A stretch of DNA of 64,000 bases, taken from positions 1-64,000 of the forward strand of contig UPXY01000006.1 of assembly GCA_900538305.1 (NCBI GenBank), given 5' to 3'. This document shows, piece after piece, positions 18,314 to 25,416 of the stretch (positions are counted from its first letter, which is position 1; each line of letters opens with the position of its first letter). Origin of the DNA: an uncultured Collinsella sp. (GTDB lineage: Bacteria > Actinomycetota > Coriobacteriia > Coriobacteriales > Coriobacteriaceae). The translations under genes and the position numbers were made by a program. Below the pieces are notes generated by a model. The model was given only the letters and a program-made list of their open reading frames with translations. It had not been told where the DNA came from and did no database searches.

Positions 18314-19435
18314 CTACCACAGGAACGGTCGATAGAAATACATACCGCGCGTACAGCTCGCAAACCACATGAGCAGCAGCACGTAGAACAACGAGTTCAT
18401 GCATCCAGTCGCGAACTGCTGAAGCCCGCGCTTGAACCAGATGAACGAGCGATGCGACGGGACCTCCTTCAGCACCATGCCCGCACCGAAGCAGAACGGA
18501 ATAAGGCAGAGCGCCGAAAAGAATGTGAAGGCACCGCCCATGAGCGCGAGCAAAAGAAACGGCGCCGCCATACCCATGAGCTTGAAGCCATGAGCCGCCT
18601 TGCCTTCGAGCCGCTCGGCTGCGACACGGGCGCGCCCAACGAGGTCTCCTGCCGCAGCACCGTTCGTCCCGGCATGACCCATACCCTTCACGCGAACCGT
18701 GGCGCCATCGTGCATGCCTGCGGGGAATTCGATGACCGTCTCGGCCATGACTTGGCGGCGCCCAGAGCCCCCGCACTCGGGACAGGGGTCGGAGATGACC
18801 CTGCCCGAGCCGTTGCACTCCGGACACACCATCTGGAACATGCCGCCGCCGAAGAGAAATGACATATCGACGTCCATGGTGCCCGTGCCACCGCACGAGG
18901 GACAGGCGTGGGCGTGCTCGGACGACACGGAACCGGAGCCATGGCAGTGGTCGCACGACTCATAGCGCCGGTACTTGATGCCCTTGCGCGCGCCGCTTTT
19001 CACCTGCTCGGGCGTGAGGTCAACATCGACGACGACATCCGCCCCCTCCTCGGGGTTGAACGCCTGCGACGTCCCTCGCCCACCGCGGCGAGGCTCCGAC
19101 CACATGCCACCGAAGGGGAAGCCTCCGAAGCCGCCATAATAGGATCCGCGTGCGCCGGCCGCGCCTGCATACGGGCTCTGCGCAGCCGAGCCGCCGTATC
19201 CGGCAAAGGGGTTTCCCGAGCGCATCGCGTCATAGCGGGCGCGCTTCTGCTCGTCCGATAAGACCGCATAGGCTTCCGAGACCTCTTTGAACTTCTCCTC
19301 GGCGTCGGGCTCCTTGTTGACATCAGGATGCAGCTTGCGCGCCTTCTGCTGAAACGCCTTCTGGATCTCGCGCTTGTCGGCATCTTTCGAGACGCCGAGG
19401 ATCGCGTAGTAGTCTTTGTCGTTCATTCCTGCCAC
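18314..19435 (-). CDS. DnaJ-like protein with C-terminal membrane segments
   Basis: This 373-residue protein starts as a normal DnaJ, with a J-domain with HPD near residue 37-39, a Gly/Tyr-rich linker and the first beta-domain. Four zinc repeats are intact (CDHCHGSG, CPSCGGTG, CPECNGSG, CPECGGSG). Shortly after GDLVGRARV (about residue 268), where the second substrate-binding domain should be, the sequence changes. It becomes hydrophobic: a 30-residue stretch at about 293-322 (two short spans or one long hairpin) and another span at about 345-360, ending RPFLW. Both spans are clearly encoded in frame, and no simple frameshift restores a DnaJ C-terminus. A membrane-tethered DnaK recruiter is inferred. 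The GTG at 19435 is favoured by AGGAGG 11 nt upstream. Confidence 0.85.
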   Translation of the reverse strand: MAGMNDKDYYAILGVSKDADKREIQKAFQQKARKLHPDVNKEPDAEEKFKEVSEAYAVLSDEQKRARYDAMRSGNPFAGYGGSAAQSPYAGAAGARGSYYGGFGGFPFGGMWSEPRRGGRGTSQAFNPEEGADVVVDVDLTPEQVKSGARKGIKYRRYESCDHCHGSGSVSSEHAHACPSCGGTGTMDVDMSFLFGGGMFQMVCPECNGSGRVISDPCPECGGSGRRQVMAETVIEFPAGMHDGATVRVKGMGHAGTNGAAAGDLVGRARVAAERLEGKAAHGFKLMGMAAPFLLLALMGGAFTFFSALCLIPFCFGAGMVLKEVPSHRSFIWFKRGLQQFATGCMNSLFYVLLLMWFASCTRGMYFYRPFLW

Positions 19436-19548
19436 GGTGGGGGCAACCTCCTGCTCGCTAACGTAAGCATAGCGTATTGTACCGAAATGCAGCGCTGCTC
19501 AAACACAGGATCGCAACTGAACGCAGCTTGCACAAGGACAGATAGGTG
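19436..19548 (-). promoter_or_regulatory. Possible promoter of the DnaJ-like gene
   Basis: The gap between hemW and the DnaJ-like gene holds TACAAT on the minus strand (about 19477-19482). A TTGAGC element lies 15 bp upstream of it, and TATGCT lies just downstream. No CIRCE-type inverted repeat was seen. The spacing is short, so this is a weak call. Confidence 0.35.
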
Positions 19549-20724
19549 CTAGCGAAGATCCCACATGATGCCGAAAAGCTCGTTACCCAGAAGCCATCCG
19601 TCCTCGGTGGGTACCAAAGCGCCCGTCGCCGCATCAAGGCGCGTGAGCCCCGATGTGGTCGCAGCGCGTATGCCAGCCTGGACACGCGCCGCACCGAGCG
19701 CGCGCTGCGCCCGATCGAGGAGCTCGGATGGAGCCCCCGCAGTCGTGCGCATCGCGAGCATGAGGTCTTCCGCTATAGCCTCCCGCTCCGAGAGGAATTC
19801 GAAGTCGAAGGAGCAAGCCGCATCGTCGCGCTGCACGAAGCGCACGCGAGCTGCACCGCCGCCCGCGAGCGTATCGCCGAACAGCGCGCTCAAACCGCAG
19901 AATTCCCCTGCCGTGAGCATACCGGCTGCTGAGCGGCCGACTCCGAGGTAGCTTGTCCCCGTCCAGTACGCGATGTTGTGCCGGCACGCCTTCCCAGGCT
20001 TCGCGTAGCTCGCGACCTCATAGCGCGCATACCCGGAGGCCTCGAGCAGGTCGCGCGCTCGCACCATACATTCAGCCTGGAAATCCTCGTCGGGGGTGCA
20101 TTCCTCCCCGCGCTCGATTCGGCGCGCGAGCGGCGTTCCCGCTTCGATGGCGAGCGGATAGACAGAGATATGACCGGGGGCGGCATCGATCGCCTCGCGC
20201 AACGTTTCCTCCCAGCTCTCCTCCGTTTGACGGGGAAGGCCGCACATGAGGTCGCATGAGACATCAAAGCCGTGCGCGCGGGCGCGCTCGACGGCAGCGC
20301 GGGCCGATCGCGCGTCGTGAAGCCGGCCTATGGCGCAAAGCTCCTCATCCTGGAAGCTCTGAACACCAAGCGAGATGCGCGTGACGCCCGAGACCGCGAG
20401 TCCCGCAGCGAGCGCTTCGGTGAACGATTCCGGGTTCGCCTCGCAGGTGAGCTCTTCGGGTGCGCACCATGCTCGGATGTGCCGCACGAGCTTAGGCAAC
20501 CGGGGCCCGAGCACCGTCGGCGTGCCGCCACCGAGATAGGCTGTCCGCACGTTCTGAAGCGCGCCCGCGTCGCCAAGCGCGTCGATGCGCCGGAACAGCC
20601 CATCAAGGTAGCGCTCTGCGGCGGCATCGAGGGCGGAACCGTCGAGCGCACGCGAATCGAAGTCGCAGTAGGCGCACTTCGCGTGGCAGAACGGGATATG
20701 GACGTAGAGCGCTTCTATCGCCAT
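19549..20724 (-). CDS. hemW: Radical SAM heme chaperone HemW
   Basis: This 391-residue protein belongs to the HemN/HemW family. The radical SAM motif is C13-x3-C17-x2-C20 (CHAKCAYC). GGGTPT and the HemW-type HNIAYWTGTSYLGVG block are present. The N-terminal extension needed by true coproporphyrinogen dehydrogenases is missing, so HemW (heme insertion into respiratory proteins) is the better name. It follows lepA and dus, a conserved lepA-hemW order. The start at 20724 is the family start (MAIEALYVHIPFC). Confidence 0.9.
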   Translation of the reverse strand: MAIEALYVHIPFCHAKCAYCDFDSRALDGSALDAAAERYLDGLFRRIDALGDAGALQNVRTAYLGGGTPTVLGPRLPKLVRHIRAWCAPEELTCEANPESFTEALAAGLAVSGVTRISLGVQSFQDEELCAIGRLHDARSARAAVERARAHGFDVSCDLMCGLPRQTEESWEETLREAIDAAPGHISVYPLAIEAGTPLARRIERGEECTPDEDFQAECMVRARDLLEASGYARYEVASYAKPGKACRHNIAYWTGTSYLGVGRSAAGMLTAGEFCGLSALFGDTLAGGGAARVRFVQRDDAACSFDFEFLSEREAIAEDLMLAMRTTAGAPSELLDRAQRALGAARVQAGIRAATTSGLTRLDAATGALVPTEDGWLLGNELFGIMWDLR

Positions 20725-20779
20725 AGCCCAACCTCACGCGCCCGAGGCCAGAAAGAGACCGTCGCAACATGCCGGAGCC

Positions 20780-21772
20780 TTAAGCATGGTCGACCTCGTC
20801 CGCATCCAACATTGCCTCGATCTCATCGATGAGGGCAATGAATTCCTTGAAAGCGGAGCACCTCACCACACGGCCGCGCCACATCGCGGCATGCGGCAGA
20901 CCCTTGAGGTACCACGTCGCGTACGTACGTGCACGCGCCATTGCGCGCGGGATGAGCTCATGCGTGAGCGCAAGGTGGTCGCGAAGCGCATCGAGCCGCT
21001 CACGAGCGGTGCGTACCGGAACCTCACGCCCATCGTTCAGCAGGTGCTCGGCATCTTCGAAAATCCAGGGGTTTCCGTAGGAGCCGCGCGCGATGAAGAC
21101 CCCGCTCGCCGCGGTCTCGCGAAGCATCTGCACCGCGGCCTCGGCAGAGAACACATCGCCCGACCCGATCACCGGCACGGAAACCGCTCGGGCGACATCG
21201 TCGATCACCGACCAATCAGCCTCACCGGTATAGAGCTGCTTCGCGCTCCTGCCGTGCACCGCGATGGCGGAAGCGCCCGCCTCCTCGAGCATCTCGGCGA
21301 ACACGGGGGCAACGACCTCGCCGGTACGGAAGCCCGAGCGGATCTTCACCGTCACAGGTACATGGGCATGCGAGACCGCCGCTCGAACGATGTCGCGCGC
21401 AAGCAGCGGCGCCTCCATGAGCGCCGATCCCTCGCCCTTGGTGATAACCTTGCGGGCAGGACAAGCCATGTTGATGTCTATGAGCGAGAGCTTCTCGCCC
21501 ACGCGCTCCTCGACCGCTTCGACGGCCTCGGCGAACTGCTCGGGCTTGCTGCCAAAGAGCTGAACTGCGATATTCGGCTCCTCATCCGCAGGCAGCACGA
21601 GCTCCCAGGTCTGCTCGCTTGCATAGTGAAGCCCGGCAACGCTCACCATTTCGCTATACGCGAGCGGCGCGCCGTGCCGGCGCATCTGGATACGGTAGGC
21701 GGCATCGGAAACACCTGCCATGGGCGCCATGAGGAACGGATGTTCCCCGAGATATGTTGTAACGTCGTTCAT
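20780..21772 (-). CDS. dus: tRNA-dihydrouridine synthase
   Basis: This 330-residue FMN enzyme reduces uridines in tRNA. The FMN-binding start LMAPMAGVSDAAYR is at residues 14-27. The catalytic cysteine is C104 in INMACPARKV, and KIRSGF and HGR-type phosphate-binding stretches follow. The usual NMGCP reads NMACP here. It is of the DusB type; the target position cannot be read from sequence. The start at 21772 was chosen because the sequence before it contains a GGGACAGTCCC repeat and is not conserved. Its ribosome binding site is weak. Confidence 0.9.
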   Translation of the reverse strand: MNDVTTYLGEHPFLMAPMAGVSDAAYRIQMRRHGAPLAYSEMVSVAGLHYASEQTWELVLPADEEPNIAVQLFGSKPEQFAEAVEAVEERVGEKLSLIDINMACPARKVITKGEGSALMEAPLLARDIVRAAVSHAHVPVTVKIRSGFRTGEVVAPVFAEMLEEAGASAIAVHGRSAKQLYTGEADWSVIDDVARAVSVPVIGSGDVFSAEAAVQMLRETAASGVFIARGSYGNPWIFEDAEHLLNDGREVPVRTARERLDALRDHLALTHELIPRAMARARTYATWYLKGLPHAAMWRGRVVRCSAFKEFIALIDEIEAMLDADEVDHA

Positions 21773-21790
21773 CGATCGGCACGCATCCTG

Positions 21791-21831
21791 CCATTGGGGA
21801 CAGTCCCCCATGGCGAGACATTGGGGACAGG
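21791..21831. repeat. Palindromic repeat with GGGGACAGTCCCC core
   Basis: Bases 21791-21813 form a near-perfect inverted repeat (CCATTGGGGAC, A, GTCCCCCATGG; one mismatch). A further half copy, ATTGGGGACAGG, lies at 21820-21831. It sits 13 bp past the lepA stop. A related element, with GGGACTGTCCC at its centre and its own extra half copy, is at 63908-63946. Both lie just past a stop codon, so they may act as terminators or be dispersed REP-like elements. Confidence 0.7.
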
Positions 21832-21843
21832 CTTATCGGGAGG

Positions 21844-23649
21844 TTAGTCCTCGACCTTCAAGATAGCAAGGAAGGCTTCCTGGGGCACCTCGACCGAACC
21901 GATGGCCTTCATGCGCTTCTTGCCCTCTTTCTGCTTCTCCAAGAGCTTGCGCTTGCGGGAGATGTCGCCGCCATAGCATTTGGCGAGCACGTCCTTGCGC
22001 ACGGCCTTCACCGTGGAGCGCGCGATGATCTTGTTGCCGATCGCGCCCTGGATGGGCACCTCGAACTGCTGGCGCGGGATGATCTCTTTGAGCTTGTCGC
22101 AGAGCCCGCGCGCAAGCGGATAAGCCTTGTCCTTGTGCACGATAAAGCTGAGCGCGTCGACCTCATCACCCGAGAGCAGAATGTCGAGCTTCACAAGCTC
22201 GCTCGCCCGGTAATCGGCAAACTCGTAATCGAGCGAGGCATACCCCTTCGTGCGACTCTTGAGCTGGTCGAAGAAGTCGAGGATGAGCTCGGCGAGCGGG
22301 ATGTCGAAACGCATCTCCACCGACTTCTGAGAGAGATGGATCATATCGGTCATGATGCCACGATGCTCGATGCCGAGCTGCATCACCGCACCCGTGTACT
22401 CGGGCGGCACGATGACCTTCGCTTTGAGATAGGGCTCCTCGATGTGGTCGATACGGGTCACATCTGGTAGATCTTGAGGGCTGCGTACCTCGAGCATAGT
22501 GCCGTCCGTCTTATAAACGTGGTAGTCGACGCTCGGGCTCGTTGCGATGAGGTCGAGGTCGAATTCGCGTTCAAGACGCTCCTTCACCACCTCCATATGC
22601 AGCAGGCCGAGGAAGCCGACACGGAAGCCGAAGCCAAGCGCGACGGAAGTCTCGGGCGTCCAGATGAGCGACGGGTCGTTCACATGGAGCTTCTCGAGCG
22701 CGTCGCGCAGATTCTCATAGTCCTTGTTATCGATGGGAAAGATGCCGGTATAGACCATGGGCTTCGCCTCGCGGTACCCAGGCAGGGGCTCGGCGCAGGG
22801 GCGGTCGCGATACGTAAGGGTTTCGCCCACATGAACCGCTTCGGGGTCTTTGAGTCCGGTGACGACGAATCCGACCTCGCCCACGGTGAGGGCTTCGACG
22901 GGCGTCTCGGCGGGTCGCTTTACGCCGACGCCGTCGACGAGGAAGCTGTGCCCCGTCTGCATCATGGTGAGCTGCATGCCGGCGCAGATTTCGCCGTCGA
23001 AGATGCGCACCGTGGCGACGACACCGCGATACTCGTCGAAATACGAGTCGAGAATGAGCGCTTTGAGCGGCGCCTCAGCGTCTCCTTCGGGCGCTGAGAC
23101 CAAAAAGACGATCGCCTCGAGCAGGTCGTGGATGCCCTCGCCCGTCTTGCCGGAAACGCACACGGCATCGTCGGCGGGAATCGCGAGTTCGTCCTCGATC
23201 TCGAGCTTGACCTCGTCCGGGTGCGCGGAGGGAAGGTCGATCTTGTTGATCGCGGGCACGATGTCGAGGTTCGCGTTCATGGCGAGGTTAGCGTTCGAAA
23301 CGGTCTGAGCCTCCACCCCCTGCGTGGCATCGACCACGAGCACCGCGCCCTCGCACGCAGCGAGCGAGCGCGACACCTCATAGGTGAAGTCGACGTGACC
23401 GGGTGTATCGATAAGGTTGAACTGGTAGGTCTCTCCATCGTCGGCCGTGTACATGACGCGCACGGCATTCGACTTGATCGTGATGCCGCGCTCGCGCTCG
23501 ATGTCCATGGTATCGAGCAGCTGCGAGGCCATGTCGCGCTCCTCGACCGTATTCGTGAGCTCGAGGATGCGGTCAGAGATCGTCGATTTACCGTGGTCGA
23601 TATGAGCCACGATGGAAAAGTTTCTGATGTGTGAGGTGTTGGTGTTCAT
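21844..23649 (-). CDS. lepA: Elongation factor 4 (LepA)
   Basis: This 601-residue translational GTPase is of standard length. G1 is AHIDHGKS at 15-22, with DTPGHVDF (G3) and NKIDLPSA (G4). The LepA-specific C-terminal domain ends with RKRKLLEKQKEGKKRMK...VPQEAFLA. It back-translocates or remodels stalled ribosomes. The ATG at 23649 has no ribosome binding site. A -10-like TACAAT ends 7 nt upstream, so the transcript may be leaderless. A 121-bp inverted repeat lies between it and rpsT. Confidence 0.96.
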   Translation of the reverse strand: MNTNTSHIRNFSIVAHIDHGKSTISDRILELTNTVEERDMASQLLDTMDIERERGITIKSNAVRVMYTADDGETYQFNLIDTPGHVDFTYEVSRSLAACEGAVLVVDATQGVEAQTVSNANLAMNANLDIVPAINKIDLPSAHPDEVKLEIEDELAIPADDAVCVSGKTGEGIHDLLEAIVFLVSAPEGDAEAPLKALILDSYFDEYRGVVATVRIFDGEICAGMQLTMMQTGHSFLVDGVGVKRPAETPVEALTVGEVGFVVTGLKDPEAVHVGETLTYRDRPCAEPLPGYREAKPMVYTGIFPIDNKDYENLRDALEKLHVNDPSLIWTPETSVALGFGFRVGFLGLLHMEVVKERLEREFDLDLIATSPSVDYHVYKTDGTMLEVRSPQDLPDVTRIDHIEEPYLKAKVIVPPEYTGAVMQLGIEHRGIMTDMIHLSQKSVEMRFDIPLAELILDFFDQLKSRTKGYASLDYEFADYRASELVKLDILLSGDEVDALSFIVHKDKAYPLARGLCDKLKEIIPRQQFEVPIQGAIGNKIIARSTVKAVRKDVLAKCYGGDISRKRKLLEKQKEGKKRMKAIGSVEVPQEAFLAILKVED

Positions 23650-23669
23650 GGGGGTTATTGTACTTGATT
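23650..23669 (-). promoter_or_regulatory. Candidate -10 element for a leaderless lepA mRNA
   Basis: On the minus strand TACAAT ends 7 nt before the lepA ATG (TACAATAACCCCCATG). A start site at normal distance would fall on or next to the A of ATG. No good -35 box is visible. The absence of a ribosome binding site fits leaderless translation, which is known to be common in actinobacteria. Confidence 0.4.
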
Positions 23670-23697
23670 AGACGGGATGATGCGAGGGACCTTGGGT

Positions 23698-23818
23698 GCT
23701 CGGAGCTGGTTGCGGGCTTTCCTCACGCGAGTTCCGCACGAACAGGAGGCGCCAGTGGCGCCTCCGTCGTGAGCAGGACTGCCCGAGCGGTGAGGGAAGC
23801 CCACGACCAGCCCCGAGC
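23698..23818. repeat. 121-bp imperfect inverted repeat with an inner perfect hairpin
   Basis: Outer arms 23698-23726 and 23790-23818 match over 29 bp with four differences. Inside, GGAGGCGCC (23745-23753) and GGCGCCTCC (23757-23765) form a perfect 9-bp stem with a 3-base loop. It fills the gap between rpsT and lepA and codes for nothing obvious. It could be a structured 3' element or a small non-autonomous mobile repeat. Confidence 0.7.
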
Positions 23819-23881
23819 GCGTTCATGGTGCCGCACACAGCGCAAACAAAGGGGTGAAAGGATGTTGAGAGGGCGATACAC

Positions 23882-23923
23882 CTGAAAAGCGGGGATCCTA
23901 CCTGGCGATAGAATCCCCGCTTT
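23882..23923 (-). terminator. Rho-independent terminator after rpsT
   Basis: On the minus strand AAAGCGGGGAT (23913-23923) pairs with ATCCCCGCTTT (23886-23896) in a perfect 11-bp stem, and TTTTCAGG follows. It lies 27 bp past the rpsT stop. Confidence 0.85.
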
Positions 23924-23949
23924 GGGTAACGTGCTTGTAGAGGCTTGTG

Positions 23950-24213
23950 CTAGTTCAGGGTGTTCACGAGCTTCTGAACACCGGACTTGCGGTTGGAAGC
24001 CTGGTTCTTGTGGATGATGCCCTTGGCAGCAGCCTGATCGAGACGCTTGTAAGCGCGGCTGGCAGCGGCCTGCGCGGCCTGGGCGTCGCCCTGCTCAACA
24101 GCCTCATGAACGTGCTTGACGAGCGTCTTGAGCTCGGAGCGCACGGCGCGGTTGCGCACGCGGGCCTTCTCGGCGGTGCGGATACGCTTCTTCTGCGATT
24201 TGATGTTAGCCAC
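23950..24213 (-). CDS. rpsT: 30S ribosomal protein S20
   Basis: This 87-residue, very basic helical protein is S20, which binds the 5' domain of 16S rRNA. The start MANIKSQKKRIRTAEKAR and the late HKNQASNRKSGVQKLV are the family hallmarks. The start codon is GTG at 24213 with AAAGGA upstream. It is set off by its own promoters and terminator and lies between holA and lepA, the common context. Confidence 0.97.
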   Translation of the reverse strand: MANIKSQKKRIRTAEKARVRNRAVRSELKTLVKHVHEAVEQGDAQAAQAAASRAYKRLDQAAAKGIIHKNQASNRKSGVQKLVNTLN

Positions 24214-24291
24214 TTGCAGAGTTCCTTTCGAATTTCCTAGATATCGTCGCCATATGATCAGGCCTCTGAGACACGATTGAGGTCACAAGCA

Positions 24292-24370
24292 GGTAGTGTA
24301 CCACGATGGCGCAGGTAGGTGAAGTGGTGATGCTGTGAAATTATACGGTGCCGGGCGTTGTCGTCCATAC
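24292..24370 (-). promoter_or_regulatory. Two candidate promoters for rpsT
   Basis: The upstream one has a perfect -10 TATAAT (24340-24345) and TGGACG (24362-24367) with a 16-bp spacer. The downstream one has TACACT (24295-24300) and TTCACC (24318-24323) with a 17-bp spacer. Tandem promoters are usual for ribosomal protein genes. The upstream one overlaps the end of holA. Confidence 0.6.
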
Positions 24371-24381
24371 GCGGAAGGGTG

Positions 24382-25356
24382 CTAAGGAACGCGTGACGAT
24401 CTTTGTGCGATGGAGACGAACCACGTGGTGAATGCGATCTCGGAATCCCTCGAACCCTTGAGCGCGCATTCCGTCTCGACAGCGCTACGCAGGGCATCCA
24501 CAAGTTCGCCCATCGAAAACAGGCGCGACCACCGTACATGGTTTTTCACCTGCCAATCTTTCACGCCGAGCGTCGAGGCGAGCTCGCGCGCCTGGCCGCG
24601 TTCGTCGAGCGCCTTCGCGACGATGAGCTCGCGTACACGCGTGAGCAGAAGCGAGAGGAGGCGGACTTCGCTCTTAGGCGGCAACAGGCGATAGAGCTCG
24701 AGCGCGCGAGCGACATCGCGGGCACTCACCGCATCAAGAAAATCCCACGGTTTAATCTCTGCCGTGCGAACGACATAGCGTTCAACGTCTGCAAGCTCGA
24801 TGCTGGACGATCCAGTCATGGCGGCAAGCTTTTTAAGCTGGGTATCGAGCATGCGTGTGGACTCGCCCGCGCGCGCGACGAGCTCCTCGGCGGCCGCGCT
24901 CGAAATGGAGACGCCATGCCTGCTCGCCATGCCCTGGACGTATGCCGGGAGCTCCCAGCGCTTCTTCGCCGAACAGTCGATAACCGCCTTGGCGTCGATC
25001 TTCGCTACGGCCTTGTAGAGCCGCGTGTTCCTCGCGAGGGCGTCGGCAACGATGAGACACACGGTGTCGGGTGACGGAGCCGCAAGATAGGAAACGAGCG
25101 CTTCGCTCATCGCCTTCACAAGGTGATCGCAGCTTCGTAAGATCACGAGCCTGAAGTCCGAACCCATGGGAAACGTGCAGAGCGAAGCGATGATCTCGTC
25201 CGGCTCCTGCGGTTTGGTCATGTCGCGGTCGTCGAGGTTGAAGGTCGCCATACCGCTCGCTTCGAGGCGCGACACCAGGCGGTCTATCGCGGCATCGCGT
25301 TTCACCTCGTCAGGACCGACGAGGAGATATGCTGGCAGCAGCTTAGCAGATGCCAT
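24382..25356 (-). CDS. holA: DNA polymerase III subunit delta
   Basis: This 324-residue protein matches HolA, the clamp-loader subunit that opens the beta clamp. Signs are YLLVGPDEVKRDAAIDRL at the start, a degenerate AAA+ body without a working Walker A motif, and the helical C-terminal collar domain (VKDWQVKNHVRWSRLFS). Sequence conservation is low in this family, but the comEC-holA-rpsT order makes the call firm. The ATG at 25356 has AAAGGAG upstream. Confidence 0.9.
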   Translation of the reverse strand: MASAKLLPAYLLVGPDEVKRDAAIDRLVSRLEASGMATFNLDDRDMTKPQEPDEIIASLCTFPMGSDFRLVILRSCDHLVKAMSEALVSYLAAPSPDTVCLIVADALARNTRLYKAVAKIDAKAVIDCSAKKRWELPAYVQGMASRHGVSISSAAAEELVARAGESTRMLDTQLKKLAAMTGSSSIELADVERYVVRTAEIKPWDFLDAVSARDVARALELYRLLPPKSEVRLLSLLLTRVRELIVAKALDERGQARELASTLGVKDWQVKNHVRWSRLFSMGELVDALRSAVETECALKGSRDSEIAFTTWFVSIAQRSSRVP

Positions 25357-25416
25357 GGTAGGCTCCTTTAGCGAATGAGGGGGCTCGGCCTGGGTCTCGG
25401 CTTCCCCACCACTCTA

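Noticed and set aside
19436..19548. CIRCE/HrcA operator before the DnaJ-like gene
   Set aside because: No TTAGCACTC-type inverted repeat is present in the gap.
21773..21811. Longer dus start at 21811
   Set aside because: The added residues run into a palindromic repeat and are not part of the conserved protein.
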